From: Burhinus oedicnemus
Lineage: Eukaryota; Chordata; Aves; Charadriiformes; Burhinidae
Assembly: GCA_008921705.1 (NCBI GenBank)
Contig: VFFE01009170.1
Span: 414,209 to 478,208 of the forward strand
Length of the DNA: 64,000 bases
Reading direction: 5' to 3'
Position numbers and translations under genes: made by a program. Below the pieces are notes generated by a model, which was not told where the DNA came from, made no database searches, and saw nothing but the letters and a program-made list of their open reading frames with translations. Below, in pieces: positions 24,159 to 36,759 of this stretch; position 1 is the stretch's first letter, and each line of letters starts with the position of its first letter.

Positions 24159-27100
24159 GAATGTCCTTAACATTAAGCAAATCCTCTGCTGTTTTTGGAA
24201 TTAAACTTTTGAAGTATTTACAGTCATGTCATCTTCTTTGTCAAACTCAAACAAGCTATGCACACTCAGATCCTTTATTTTCCCTCATAAATAAAACCTG
24301 ACTCAAAGTCTTTCTTCTCATTTTTATTGTTCTTCTCTAAGCTCTCCTTAGATGTTAACTTAACAGTAATAGCACAATGAGGCCAAAATTCCAGGCTGGA
24401 TCTTTAGGTGGTACTATGATACAATTAAACACACGAACACAAGCATAAGTTGGATCTTTCATTAAAATCAGTGAAAATGTTATATTCACTTCAATAAGCA
24501 CAGACTTCTACTGTGGCATGTAGCACCTGCGCACTCTGTATCACAGTACAGTGTGCTGATACTCTCTGTTGCACTTATAGAAATAATTGACCAAGACCTT
24601 AAATACTTAGGGCATGTCAACATGAGAGCGCAGACACAGTAAGATGTGATCCAGCAGCATACTGACTGCTCTGCAATCACGTCACACCAGAAGTGTATAT
24701 TAGGAGACTTTTAATTAGAAAGCAGCTTACTCCACTTTGAAAGCAGCCTTAGGACGTACACCCTGCGACTGGTCATGCAGAGAGTTAGTGTGAAGAAGAT
24801 ACCACGCGGCACACTGTTATTCTAGTTTAACAGCACGCTGACTTCCGCATGTAGACAAACCTTATCAGACCAGAGCAGGCTTGAGTATTGGGTGATATGT
24901 GTTTCTCAGAATAATCTTGGAGAGACCTGCTGAATGCTAAGCATGTCCTCTGACTTCCCTGGGACTTGCACCTGGGTCACAATAAGGGTCAATTTATAAA
25001 CTAGGTTCTATTCATTTCATCTGTGTTGATATTGTTTTGGAAATTATCTCAGTAAGGTGAAACAGAAAAGGAAGTTTCTGTAGGGAGAGAGAGGTGACAG
25101 TCTCACACTATTCAAACAAATGACAAGATAAAAACCTGTTTCTGGTACTGCACGAGTGCAATTCTCCCCTTCTAGAAGAGCAGCCATGATCTCTAACTGA
25201 TCAAAACAATCCTGTATCAACTTCGAATTGTCATCAAAGCCTATCCATGTTCTGTTTTCAGAAACTATTAGCACAGAGTATGGACAGCTTGTGGGAAACA
25301 TACAGGTAAAGTATCATGCATCTTTCAAGAAAGATGTTTAAATAATTGTAAAAGGTTTTCCAGACTTCAGTTTATTAGAGGCACATTTGATCAACTCCTG
25401 TATTAAACAGACCACAGACACAGGTACACTTAGACTGAATCCAGTAGCTTGTTTATCGACTAGTGCTTGTTGTCCAAATAAGATTCAGTTTCTGGGGACA
25501 TCAAGAAAACGAGACTGCAATTCTTCCATTGAATTGCCTTGTCCATCTTCTGAAATTGAACAAGATAAAACTCCTACACCAAAATGAGAAAGTTTTGCCC
25601 AATCACCAAGCTTCAGAACAAAGAAACAGGTTTGTTCTGTGTCAGGGTTTCCAACCTATGTCTTGTGAACCACAAGAGGAACATGTTACTTCGAAGATTT
25701 ACACAAACCAGAGAATCCCACGCACCACCATATCTCTGTAGGGAATGAAGAATAAGTACTTGGGCAGCAAACAAACACTGCCAAAACCCCACATGCCTAT
25801 TTTGGGACTTTCTCCCAGCCTAACAGAAAAGCAGGAGGTGGAAATGACAGCTACACAAGAAAAGACACCCATGGGACTGAGGTCACATCTTCAACTTGAA
25901 CACATCCATAAAGAGCTCTGAGCAATTGCTGCTGCCTCCACAGTATAGCTGGGTTTTCTTTCTGAGCGGTGGCACACACAGGCTAAGCCTGGGAAGCTTT
26001 CCATAACATAACATATTTGTAGCTCAAACTGGATCCCATAGGTGGGATCTAATAAAACTAGTTGGAAAAAAGCTACTGATCTTCTAGGAGAAAACACTGG
26101 AGATATTGACTGAGGATCCTGGATCCATCTGAACATAGTGCCCACACAGTCTTGGTGGCTCTACAGAACAAACTGTTTCCACAGTGTCAATCATTAATTT
26201 CTCCATCCTCCGCCAGCACCTTTTCAGCTCTTCTAACCACTTGTGCTCACACCTCTTCTCCCGTGTGGCCCAAAGAAGAATGAAGAGAGACAACACAATT
26301 TAAAAAGGGTCACGCCTTCCAAGCATCAAAACGCTATTTGGTTGAGAAAAGAATGAAAACAGACAGTACAGTGCCTACTGCAAGGCCTTGTGAGATTCCC
26401 CCAGGGCCACCACAACAGACCGGTGTAACCTCTGCTGACGCTTGCACCAAAGATAAAAACACTACTTATATTCAAAGCCGCTGTGTCCCAGTTGCTCTGG
26501 CCTTACATACAATTTCACTTATGGAGATGAGTGTAGCGCTTTATAGATTGTCTAATTGCTTATCTTGGAGGTGTTAGATCCCACTTCCCGTTGTGTCATG
26601 TGAATTCCTGGCTGGAAAAAAACCCACAATGAATCCAAACACATTCCAAAATGCTGCTCTCATATCACTTTAGAGGCATTTACCTTGTTTGCAGGGAAAG
26701 GAAGGAAGGAAAGGACAGAAAGGATGGAAAGTTCTTTTTTTTTTTTTTAATAGCATTCATTAGAGCAGATTTTATTATCCTTAAAGCAGGGTGATAACCT
26801 ACGATAAAAATAGAAATAAAGCCCATCTTTACTAAGAAAATTACTATCCATATTTCAGCACCGACCAACTGCAGAGCAGCTGTGCCTGTGGTATCGGTGG
26901 CGTACATGCAATCATAAACAACGGCGCTTTTACCGTTGTCATGAAAACCTGACACAAGACCTGAAATCTGTCTGAATTCTCCCCCTTTAACAGCTTAACA
27001 CCTGAAATGCAAAATTGCTACTGAGTAGAATATCCCTAGGGAGTGAGGTATTTTCATCATGTCAGGACCATTTCTGGGAATTGACAGGATACGGATAACT

Positions 27101-29263
27101 GTGCCTGAAGTTTTTACAAAAGCAGGAGAGAGTTAAATGGTAGGAAGGAGATGAAATTTCGGAGGAGAGAAAAGTTTGGAGGCAGGAGCAGCTTGTCCTG
27201 TGCCTTGAAACATCTGGAGAACTGCTGCAATGGATGGGCAATTCCAGCTAGGAGAGACTAAACCCTTGTGCCATAGAACACGCTGGCAGCCAACGCAGAC
27301 CCAGCACAATGGAAAAAACAGGGATAAACCACACAGAATCTCACCTTGGGTGTTAAACTGAATATGACAATTTCATTCTGCTTTTTTTTTTCTTCACGCT
27401 TTGAAACCAGATGTTTGGGATGAAGACAGACAAACTCCCTGCACTGTTTGCTACACGTACCTCCTGCTTTTCTGTCAGGCTGTGAAAAGGTACAGAAATT
27501 GGCACTGGAGCTTTCAGCAGTGTTTTATGCCTAAGTATTTATTCTTCATCCTTACACATCAGTGTACAGTGGCAACAAATTGAGAAAAAACCCAACCCTT
27601 CCAAAGCATAATAATTTATCTATCACCAGGTAGCCAGGATTTGATTTTATCACCATCAAGGAGATCAATGTATGTGTTATGAGTTTCATAATGGTGCTCG
27701 TGTTGCCATTTAGGAAAGCAATGAGCTGTAGCAAAGTCACAAGAAGCAAAGGACACAGGTGCTTCAGGCAGCATAATAATTGATCTGTACTTAAAAGTGT
27801 AAATTTCTAGGAAAAAACCCCACAAAAACAGACATATGAATTTTCAGAGGGATACCGTAAGAATATCAGTCTACCATTTCCACCTTCACACATATTTTAT
27901 TTTGTAAGTTTAATCAATCTTCAGCCTAAGCAGGCTATAATGATTTTATCTAAAGGTGGAAAATCTTCCTATGTGAAAACTCCCTTAATTTCACTGAAAG
28001 GTGCACAGGTTGTCAGGGTGTTATATTGGGAAAGATATTTCTTTGCCATAGAGTAATTTTTTCCTTTTTTCAAGCTGAGGCAGCTTTATGAGATAATATA
28101 TGTCTACTTTTTGTAGATGTCACTAGAGGACTATAAACACCGAGTCATAACTTCAGAACAAATCTGCACGCTGCAAGCAGTATTACCCAGGACACTCATC
28201 TTAAAAAGACAGACAGCACAGAGCAGCAGAGGTAAATGCACCTTTTCTTCTAGAAAGGCATTCTAAAAGACACTTAAGCCTGAATAACGTTAGTAACTCT
28301 CTTAGGTGCATCAATTCTCTCACTTTTTCCTCTATTAGATGCGATTGAGGTTCCAAAAATTACATACAGTCAGATTTTCCTTAAAGCCTTTAAAACTTTG
28401 AGTCAATTTACAAAATAAATTGAGTCTTAAAATAAACACCTTGGATTTCATCAGGTCTGAGAAAACCTCAGTTCTGACAACATTATATACTGTAGAAGAC
28501 ATCAGATCAACAGACCACAATGATTCAGGCAGTAGTTATGTAAAGCATCCTTGTCTATTAAAATTGTTTTAGCCAAAAGATTAGATAAATAACAGAGATT
28601 TATGATCTTAACTGCCTCTTCAGTCAGCCAGGTTCAGAGACCAGTATAAAACCTGTCTTCTGCTCTCACCAGGCTTTGCTGTAGCCAAACCCGCTTAACA
28701 ACATGCCCCCCACGGCACCTGGGCCATTGGGTGCCCACACAACAAAGTCAGGATTATTCCAAACTGCTCAGTGCTGTGGTGCTCAAAAGCAGGCATTGCT
28801 CTGCCCACCTTACTGGCAAAGCCAGGACCAGCTCCAAGCATGCCCGGTTCTCTCACGAACAGAAACCTGAAGATCTGCCTCTCCCAACACCTTTCATCCA
28901 GCAGCCCCAAGGTTAGTGCACTCCTTCAAGAACAGGTAGGATTGGACTCCTACAGATTAATTCCATAGTGTAGTTCAGTATCAAATAGGAAATATCAACA
29001 CTGCTAACAAAACATTAATTGGAGCAGGTCCAGTATCAGAAACCTTATCCCTGAAAGAGGATGCTCTAACCACGCCAAGCCATAGTCCCTTTCTGTTGAG
29101 CCTTTGACAACAGAGCACTCGCAACGAAGTGGAACGGTGGTGGATGAGAAATCCACGCTCCCAAGCACCAGCAACACCACCGCTCAGCCACGCGCCTGAA
29201 GAACTGCGCTTCCAGGTCACCTCAGGCAAGAGCAGGCACCTGAACCGCTGAAATATATCCTAG
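24159..29263. other. AT-rich DNA, no gene recognised
   Basis: A purine-rich (GGAA)-like tract at 26694-26729 runs into poly-T at 26735-26748. Otherwise this is unique sequence with short, unrecognised open frames and no visible exon or RNA gene. Confidence 0.5.
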
Positions 29264-29310
29264 AGATTATTTTTTTTTAATTTATTTTATTTTTTATTTT
29301 ATTTTAAATT
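29264..29310. repeat. (TTTTA)n-type low-complexity tract
   Basis: Runs of T interrupted by single A's at roughly five-base spacing (TTTATTTTATTTTTTATTTT and flanks) form a T-rich pentanucleotide-like simple repeat. Confidence 0.85.
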
Positions 29311-32074
29311 CTGACACAAGGAAAAGACTGACCATCCGTAGATACCTATCTGCTGGGAGAGGTCCTGGCTGCGGATCCCAAAGGAATTCAGGTGCTTAAA
29401 TCTGCAGCTCAGGGCCTAAGCTGCAGAGTGTTCCTCCTAAATTTCCGCAGGCTGGCGTACACAGCCTTTCCTCGTGACTTGTGACCTTTGGGGATCCCAC
29501 CACAATCACCTAGTTAGTGCACAAGAAGCAATAGCACTTGCTTGGTACTTTAGTCTCTAGCTTCTCTTTACAACTCTTCTCCCCAGATGTTTTCCGTGTA
29601 CAGCGCTAACCTAAGTCTCCGCTTCCCTGCTTCAGTTTTAGAGCTGCTCATTTCTTTGAAACATCTAGAACTGCCCTTAGTTATTACAAATCACTCCGCT
29701 AATTGCAGTTTCGCATCTCTAATCTACACCAGCTGAAGACACATCTTGGTTTTCTGGGAACACAACAACTGTTGTGTGCTACCGTCATTCCCATGGACAC
29801 TGTCCACGTCCTGGGTGCAGCAGTTTTATCGACAAGCTGCAGCAGAAGTTTGTCCCTCGGCTCCGGACTACAGCACATTAATGGGACCTGCCCAGTGGCT
29901 TGTGCTAAATTAAACCCACCTATCCGTGAGTGGTTTTTCTGACATTAAAATGATAATTATGAAACCCCTCACGCAAGACTAATTTTGCAGGACCCAATCA
30001 GCAAGTAGTTTGTTAAACTCCAAAATGAAGACATGCAGATTTAAAGATCCATTGACAAAAAAACTCCTTACAAAAAAATGGAATTACATTTTGGCTTTAG
30101 GAAGGGGATAGAGGTAATAAAGATATCTGCTTTTATTATCTCACCCTTTATGCTTGGATTGCTGTTCCTTTCAATTGACCTGTTTCTGCAAATTCATGAC
30201 TTAAAATATTTTTCTCTTAGATAGCAAACTGGATGACTCCAACTGTCTCCACTATTAATGTGCTGAGACACATGAAGATCAGGTAGAAATTGGTATCCTG
30301 CTCCCTAGATGAAGAAAACCTGAATTATGTTTTCTCCTTCTTGGTAAGTTTGTGTTTCTGCGTAGTATTTCTAGCAGATTTTTTTTTTCTTTCTTTTGAA
30401 GACAAGAGTTCTGCTCCAGTTGAAACACAAAGGCTTAGAGTCTCTGACTCAAAATATTACATGGCTCAATGGATCCAAGAATTCCAGATTTGCTTATGTG
30501 CAGACATTGTGCCTCTAGAAAATCCTCTAACTTCCTTATAGTATACCTCCCCAGAATAAAGTGGATTCTTTGAAGCTGCATTGTTCAGAAATTAATCTGC
30601 TAAACTAAAGAGGTCACAGGAACTAAAAGTCAGGTTAATTCAATTTAATTAATTTATTGAGACATTAGGCCAAATTTGCTATTTATCTTTCACAATAGGG
30701 GATCTCATAATGCCATTACAAATTCAACTTTGCCATGATGCTTATATCATTCAACAACAGAAAAATAGGCTGAGACCTCTGTTTATTCTATGAAATCAAA
30801 TTTGTTTTGTTACTTGTCTTCTTGAGGAAGCCACATCTCTTTATCTTCTGTACTTGCTGGCTCTTGCCCTACACTATGGTTGAAAGTGGGTTTTGGTTTT
30901 TTTGTTTAATTGGATACATCACCGGTGCTAAACACAAGAGGACTTTCATTTCTAGGTGGGACCTCTTGATGCTACTGCAATATAGGTAATAAATTAATGA
31001 GAACGTCTCTGAATGACAAAAGGTCTACTGTTTGCAACTAGTGACTATACAAACAGAAATGGTAAATCATGACTATCCATATCTTATGCATGCTTCCTAC
31101 TAAAAACAAGATTTTAAGAAATATGGAAGACAGACAAATTTGTTCCTGTGTCTCCTCTGATTTCTGTTAAGCAACAATGGATCTTGAGACGTAACATGCA
31201 ATCACCCTGTTAGTAGGATATACTGTAGCTTTGAAGATGTATTTCTGTCCTTAATAAAGGTTTTCAGGCACCTTCTTAAAAAAGAAAATTAATCATAAAA
31301 GTAAGTAAATGATCGGTATTTTATATGCAGGCGGAACGTGTCTTTCAGAAGTCAGAGAATAGGAACGTTACATCTCGCAAAGGTAGAGATTATGGAGAAA
31401 GTCAGAAAAATAGTGCGGAGAACCTTACAGCCAAGGCTGGTTCTTTCTGTAAATCTTGGAGAAAATGAACTGCATTTGTGACAGTCTATCACTCCTTGTC
31501 ATTGCCCTTCATTTTATTGCCTCTCTCAAAGTGTGGCTGTTTAGCTCTCTTCATACCAAAGGATGTTATGAACATTTTCCTTTATTACACTGTTCTAAAG
31601 CCTTTTAGTATAAGTCTTCATAAAACCTCACATATGTGCATTAAAAAATTACAGGGAATAAGTTCCATATGAAAAATTCATCATATTTCTTCTTACTATT
31701 TTTGAGCCGAGATTCTGACATTAAGCATGAAAGCAACAGACATTGTTTTAATTCTTCATTGTGGAAGGGGGAAAAAAAAAAATCAACTTTTTGCTTTTGG
31801 TTGAGAAAGAATTTTTTACATACTCCCCCTCTGCAGTCTCTCCCTTGCAAAACCAAAAAAGGATTTTAGACGGAAAAAAAATTAACCACAATTATATGGA
31901 GTGTGTCATTGATAAATTCCAGAGGAATATAACAAGCTAGGTAGGCACATACCGTTAGATCTAGCTGTTCAAAATGTTAAAATTCTAGCCAAGATTAAGC
32001 TGGACTATTTGGCCACATCAGCCCTCAGGACTGCACTTAACTTTTAAAAGACTTGATCTGACTCTAGATTTAGA
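29311..32074. other. Unique DNA, no gene recognised
   Basis: Possible fragments of old repeats near 29390-29420 and 29600-29660 are too degraded to assign. Poly-A/T runs occur near 30378 and 31770. No exon or RNA gene was recognised. Confidence 0.45.
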
Positions 32075-32160
32075 CTTCAGGAAAGTACCTCTTTCAAGAG
32101 AGCATTTTACACAGCAGTCTGTCTTTAAACATGTGCTTAAGTCCCTTGAAGTCACTAACT
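32075..32160. repeat. Old dispersed repeat remnant
   Basis: AAACATGTGCTTAAGTCCC (32127-32145) followed by TTGAAGTCA resembles a widespread old sauropsid repeat in which 'catgtgcttaagtcccattgaagtc' recurs, often as inverted copies. The assignment is from memory of the family pattern and is tentative. Confidence 0.35.
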
Positions 32161-33029
32161 ACAGATAGACTGAGAACAGGCGCAAGTCCTTCATTTCATG
32201 ACAGCCTAAGTTTTGTATAATTTTCAGTTAATCTTAGGCTTTCTGTTTTCAGTGCGTTTAGTCCTGCGTTATGCTGACGCAAGATGAGATCAGAGTCAGG
32301 GCTGCAGTGTCTCCAGGATTTTTGGACAGGGACATTCCAGGAAAATCGGTAATTTCTCTCCTCCCCATCCCCTTGGAAAAAAAATAAATAAGAAAACAAC
32401 AACAACAACAACAAAAACCCAGTATATCACTGGAGTATGCTCAGATGTTACAGAACTTTTGAGCCTCTCTTCTTCTGCAGGACATCTGCTTCCTGCAAGT
32501 CTCCTGATTCACTGACCAACTAGACTGGGGACTTTAATTATGGATATTTGTTTTGCTTTTAAACTGACCACATTAAAAGAAAAAGCTCACACGACTCTTC
32601 TTTCTGTTTATAAGAACACAGGAAGAAAAATATGCAAAGATATACGAAAAGGATCTGTGTTACTGAAAGCTGAGTAATACACAGAGTGTGAAATTCATGC
32701 CGTGCAGAAGGTCTCCCGAGCTACAGGTCTCCATGTACACGTAAGTCCTAGAGCATGAATTTGTCTTTAGCCATATATATCCTGAAGCCTTTAGGAATCG
32801 TCCTGCAAATTAAGGTTGCAAATAAATGCCTCTAACGTGCCGTCTTTAGTCTGACGAGTGAAGCTGACTATTAGGTACGCTGTTAGGTACCAGCAGAGCT
32901 CCGGACCTCAATCACACTTCCCAGTTATGTTGCAGGGAAGTGCAATGGTTTAGTTAAGGCCAGTATAATGTTCTGTGCTTAAATACCACACCCATCGCCC
33001 CGATAGTCAAATTGAGTCAATGATTCATC
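32161..33029. other. Unique DNA with an (AAC)n run
   Basis: A short (AAC)n array lies at 32395-32413, with an A-rich patch just before it. Nothing else is recognised; the open frame at 32196-32414 minus is largely this low-complexity sequence. Confidence 0.5.
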
Positions 33030-33095
33030 CCAGATGGGAATCCAGGTTCTTCTTGGCTTACTGTTATCTGTTCTGCCCATTAGGCTATATGACTT
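33030..33095. repeat. MIR-like repeat remnant
   Basis: GGGAATCCAGGTTCTTCTTGG near 33036-33056, then TGTTCTGCCCATTAGGC (33069-33085), match the order of the 'acccaggtctcctg ... gtgctctaaccactaggcca' stretch found in old MIR-like SINEs and related repeats. It is short and diverged. Confidence 0.4.
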
Positions 33096-33654
33096 CCATA
33101 AATTATTTTGGAGTTCCCGTTAAAAGAAAATAAATCCACATGATGCTAAGTGCTGCTTCCCAACTGTAATGTAAACTGGAATTTTGGACCACAGCACTGC
33201 TCCCTGACTCATCCTGGATCCCCTCCATGTGACGTTGGATCCATCTAAGCTGGGGAGAGTGGAATAGAAGGACTGCTTTTTTTTTTTTTTCCCCTGGTTT
33301 TTTTTTATCGCTCACTGTCAGATAACACGTGGACGTTCACACAGCATGTCTCTAGGATGTGAAAAATAACAATACCAGAGAGGGGTCTTTCTGAACACAC
33401 AAGTGTAGAAAGAAGAAGATAAAAGGACTAAAGATTTATACAGGGATAATTTAAGCACTGACTCATTGCCATTGCTAAGTTTATAAAATACATATAATCC
33501 AGACAGAAACGTTGGGGCAGGGGGTAGACTGTGTTAAGAAGTACAACAGAGGTGCAACACTATAAAAAAGATAAAAATAGCTCACCCGTGGAGCAAAAAT
33601 TTGCTTCACACCTAGTTTAAACACAGCCACCACACTTCACGTCTCATGGGCAGG
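33096..33654. other. Unique DNA with a poly-T tract
   Basis: Poly-T at 33277-33290 and a second T-run at 33298-33307. No gene or known transposon is visible. Confidence 0.5.
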
Positions 33655-34075
33655 GCTTTACGACGAGCTTCTCTGTTGCTTGTTTGTAGTTGGAGAAAAT
33701 CCAGAAAGCAAGGAAAACAAACACGTCCCACGTTCCCTGCGGCGGCTTGATTTAACGACCCTCAGCGTGCACCTTCAGCATTTGCCACGGGTTACAAAGA
33801 CAATGGGCCAAATATAGCTCTGGCTGTGCCGCAGGCTGCCTTGCCAGGAGAGCGCGGCGGGAAAGCCTGCGTAACCAGCATCGAAGGATTCCCCCGTGGA
33901 GGAAACCTCAAAGAGTATAGAGGTGGCTCAGTGGCCAACTCCAGCACCGGGGGTTTTAGCCAAAGAAATGCCGGCATGTGCTGGGAATTCAGCTGATTCC
34001 CAGCTGATGACTCAGCCTCTCCGGAGCCGCAGGTAACCGGTATGTCTACATTGCAGCGGCGCACAGCGAAGAGAC
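33655..34075. promoter_or_regulatory. CpG-enriched stretch, possible regulatory DNA
   Basis: By hand count there are about 24 CpG dinucleotides in some 420 bases, against very few in the flanks. It includes a 9-bp-stem inverted repeat (33980-33988 with 33996-34004) directly followed by TGACTCAGC, which fits an AP-1/MARE half-site. It could be a weak CpG island or distal regulatory element. No exon can be shown; the minus-strand open frame at 33792-34064 (90 codons) has no known homologue that I recognise. Confidence 0.35.
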
Positions 34076-36119
34076 ACCTGAGATTACAACTTTGGGATTT
34101 TTAACAGCAAAAAGAGGAACGAGAGAAAAAGCAAAACAAGGATTCAAAACGAATCCAGACGTACATCGTTGTTTTGACCGCCCTAAGCTGACAGCATGCT
34201 TACGGAGTGACCCTGAACGCTTATGACCTTCTGCAGATTAAAGTGCAAAGATCCTGACTGTGTGGGGCATTTGCACTTCCACTCGTTCTTCGATAGAACA
34301 TGGAAAGAGATGCCGAGTATACCCCTTCTGCTAGGACCAAAATAGGGACAGGTTTTGTCGGGAGCGTTTCATTCTTTGGCTCCGCTTTTTAACACCTTGG
34401 TGTTTACAGTGTTGTTTTCCTTAATCATCATTATTTAATCTCTGAGTAATAATGATGCAGTATCCTCAAATATTTTAAAGGGCTCTTTCCCAATGAACAA
34501 CCTCTATTTCCATTTAATATTCTAGCTTAATTAATTTTTTTTTTCCCTAGGGCCTTGTTTCATTTAATTCCATTGCAAAATCCCAGTAGAATTTCGAGGT
34601 TGCAATATAATTTGCATAATGAGCACAGTGGTATCTACAGTGAAAACATCACCTCGGGAAAAAAAAAAATAAATAAAACAACCAAACATTGAGAAGCAGA
34701 GTGAGATCGGGGCTATGACAGTGTTTTGGAAGGTCGGCTGATGAAACAACCTGCAGCTGGAGAGAAGCAGGCAGAGGCTGGTATTTGGGAGTGGGGTCCA
34801 AAAGAGTTACCGCTCTTCCGGGGCTCTGATGGCAGCTACCCACCAAACCAAAGCCGAGGGCAGGAATACAACTCGAAATTGTATCTTCTGAGGTTTAGTC
34901 ACCTTACTCAGCACTACTGGAAGGCACTTCTCTCTTCCTGGGATTATTGTCCTGAAAGCATCTTATACCAGCTCTTGGAACTGCAGTTGCCCTTATATTT
35001 TGAGCCACGGCAGAGGATACTGGTGAAACTGCTATTTCCATTTCTGGTTAAAGCGCTCCATGGGCAGAGCCCACATACTGGCTGTGGGAGACTTTGGCTC
35101 AGAACGTTCCTGCCTGATTTGGAGCACATCTCTGTGCTTCAGCGCTGCACCTAATGGGGATTCTGCTCTGTTCCCCATACCCTGAGAATCCCTGTTGGAT
35201 TGATCCAGTGGTAAGGAGAGGGAAAGTAAATTTAGTTCCTGGATCTCAGGCTAGTCTGGATGTCCAAGCCAAAATAAAGTTCAAATAAAAGTGAAGCCAA
35301 GCTGCTCAGCCTGATCAAGGCTAAAACACTTCTATTTATGAAGCATCTCAGAGTAGGACTTGTCTTGGAAACTTTAAGAAAAAGAAGTGTGACACCTGCA
35401 GAATTTGGGTACCTCTGTTTGAGAGTAGGATTACAAATATGGATTAAAAGACCCCAATTCCTCTTTAGAAAGATATTTAGACACCCAGTTTTCACAGATT
35501 TAGTATGGACCTTGGCCCTTACATACCTGGCAGGAGATGATGAGTAGCGCGTTTCTGGATCAGGCCCATAATAAACTAAACAAACTAATTAAAAGGCAAA
35601 GACGAAAATCACATCAACTATATTAATAAGGCTTTGAAAAACAGTATTAAAATGTTGTGCCGTATAGTACCAATCACCTCCTAATGGTAAACGGTGAAAT
35701 CAAGTCTCTCTACCTGCTCCCTAGATCTGCAAGTAAGCAGTAAAAAAAGAAAAAGTGACCCGCTAAAATTCTTGCCGAAGTTCGTGCCTGCATCCTCACG
35801 GCCTCTCTCAGAGCCACAGATGCCGTGTTCAGCTGCTGCTTTCTCAGCAAAGCGCTCTGCTTATGGTCAGGCTGCCCCATTGATCTCTATTGTTCTTGGA
35901 CAAATTTTCCCAATTCGAAATGGAAGTGAAGCTTTTTTAAAGGAAACATAGGTGGCGGCTCCGTGCTTCTTCAGTACAAGGTCACCAATTACCTAACGCG
36001 CTCAGGAATGTTTCCTTTCTAGAAGCAACAACTTTCATTTTGTAATATTCGCTGCAAAACAAGGAGCTTTACCACCCTCTGCGTTACTGCACAAAGCAAA
36101 GCGGAGGTTGTCAGTGCGA
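34076..36119. other. Unique DNA, no gene recognised
   Basis: Open frames here (34726-35154 plus is the longest, 142 codons) resemble no known family. Possible old repeat scraps lie near 35330-35570. CpG frequency begins to rise after about 36080. Confidence 0.45.
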
Positions 36120-36413
36120 GAAGACGAATAATCTCATTTCGCGGAGCACCCCGGGCCAGCCAGGTGCTCTGCAGCTCCTAGTGATGGACGCGTTCGGCAG
36201 AGTCGCGCTCCCGGCAATGCTGGAGGACTATGTGGAAAAGAAGGAATTTTGCCACCGCTCCGGCATGCAACAGTTTTGCTGATGGACACGGGCCGGCTGT
36301 GCCCGTGCCGCCCTTCCCCTCGCCCTCAGCCACCTACGCGGAGCCGAAGCAGGCGCGGAGGTGCCGGGGCCGAGGGAAGGGAACGGCCCCCCCCTGCCCA
36401 CACCGCTCCCACC
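36120..36413. promoter_or_regulatory. CpG island, cut off by assembly gap
   Basis: About 26 CpG dinucleotides occur in 294 bases (hand count), and GC content is clearly the highest in the window. CpG islands in vertebrates usually mark promoters or first exons, so this is the best candidate for a transcription start in the window. A 32-codon open frame starts at 36184 and stops at 36282, and other short frames overlap it; none resembles a known protein. No TATA box is evident. The island ends at a C-rich run touching the N gap, so its true right edge is unknown. Confidence 0.55.
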
Positions 36414-36433
36414 NNNNNNNNNNNNNNNNNNNN
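36414..36433. other. Assembly gap (20 N)
   Basis: Twenty N characters. A C-rich segment (eight C's at 36387-36394, then further CCC runs) lies on the left and an A-run on the right. The number of N's may be a placeholder and not the true missing length. Any open frame drawn through it is meaningless. Confidence 0.99.
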
Positions 36434-36602
36434 AAAAAAAAGCTCCAGCTTGCCACACTTACTGATAAGGAGAGAGCAGCTGGTTAATGGCCCAGTGCTT
36501 AGGGTTGGCGCACGTTTAAGAGTAGCCCACATGCAAAACTGTAGCTGCCAGGGTTACATCTGCCTTTGCATTTATTTGTTTTGCCCATGGAATGTGCTAG
36601 AT
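36434..36602. other. Short unique stretch after the gap
   Basis: It begins with an A-run and returns to AT-rich composition. Nothing is recognised. Confidence 0.5.
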
Positions 36603-36759
36603 TGGTGGTTCTCCAGCTTTCGCATGCTGCAGACCACTTCCTAAGAGAGAAATTCTCTCCTGGACCAACCCACTCCCACACCAAACCCTTCTCTCCAACA
36701 TACTTCCTTCTGCGGCTGCCCAAGGAAGAGCCTTTCTGCCCACAGGCTGAGAGCCATTG
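36603..36759. mobile_element. Candidate non-autonomous hAT-like element
   Basis: The left end reads TGGTGGTTCTCCAGC and the right end GGCTGAGAGCCATTG. Reverse-complemented, the right end gives CAATGGCTCTCAGCC, so the ends form an imperfect inverted repeat. The pattern 'GTGGTTCTC ... GAGA(A/G)CCA' recalls the terminal repeats of old hAT (Charlie-type) DNA transposons. With only about 157 bases there is no transposase; it would be a MITE-like remnant. No clear 8-bp target duplication survives. Confidence 0.35.

Noticed and set aside
34726..35154. 142-codon plus-strand open frame
   Set aside because: No family resemblance or exon boundary, and a length that can arise by chance in a GC-moderate stretch.
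36228..36644. Open frames crossing the N gap
   Set aside because: They run through unknown bases (36414-36433), so the translation is not real evidence of coding.
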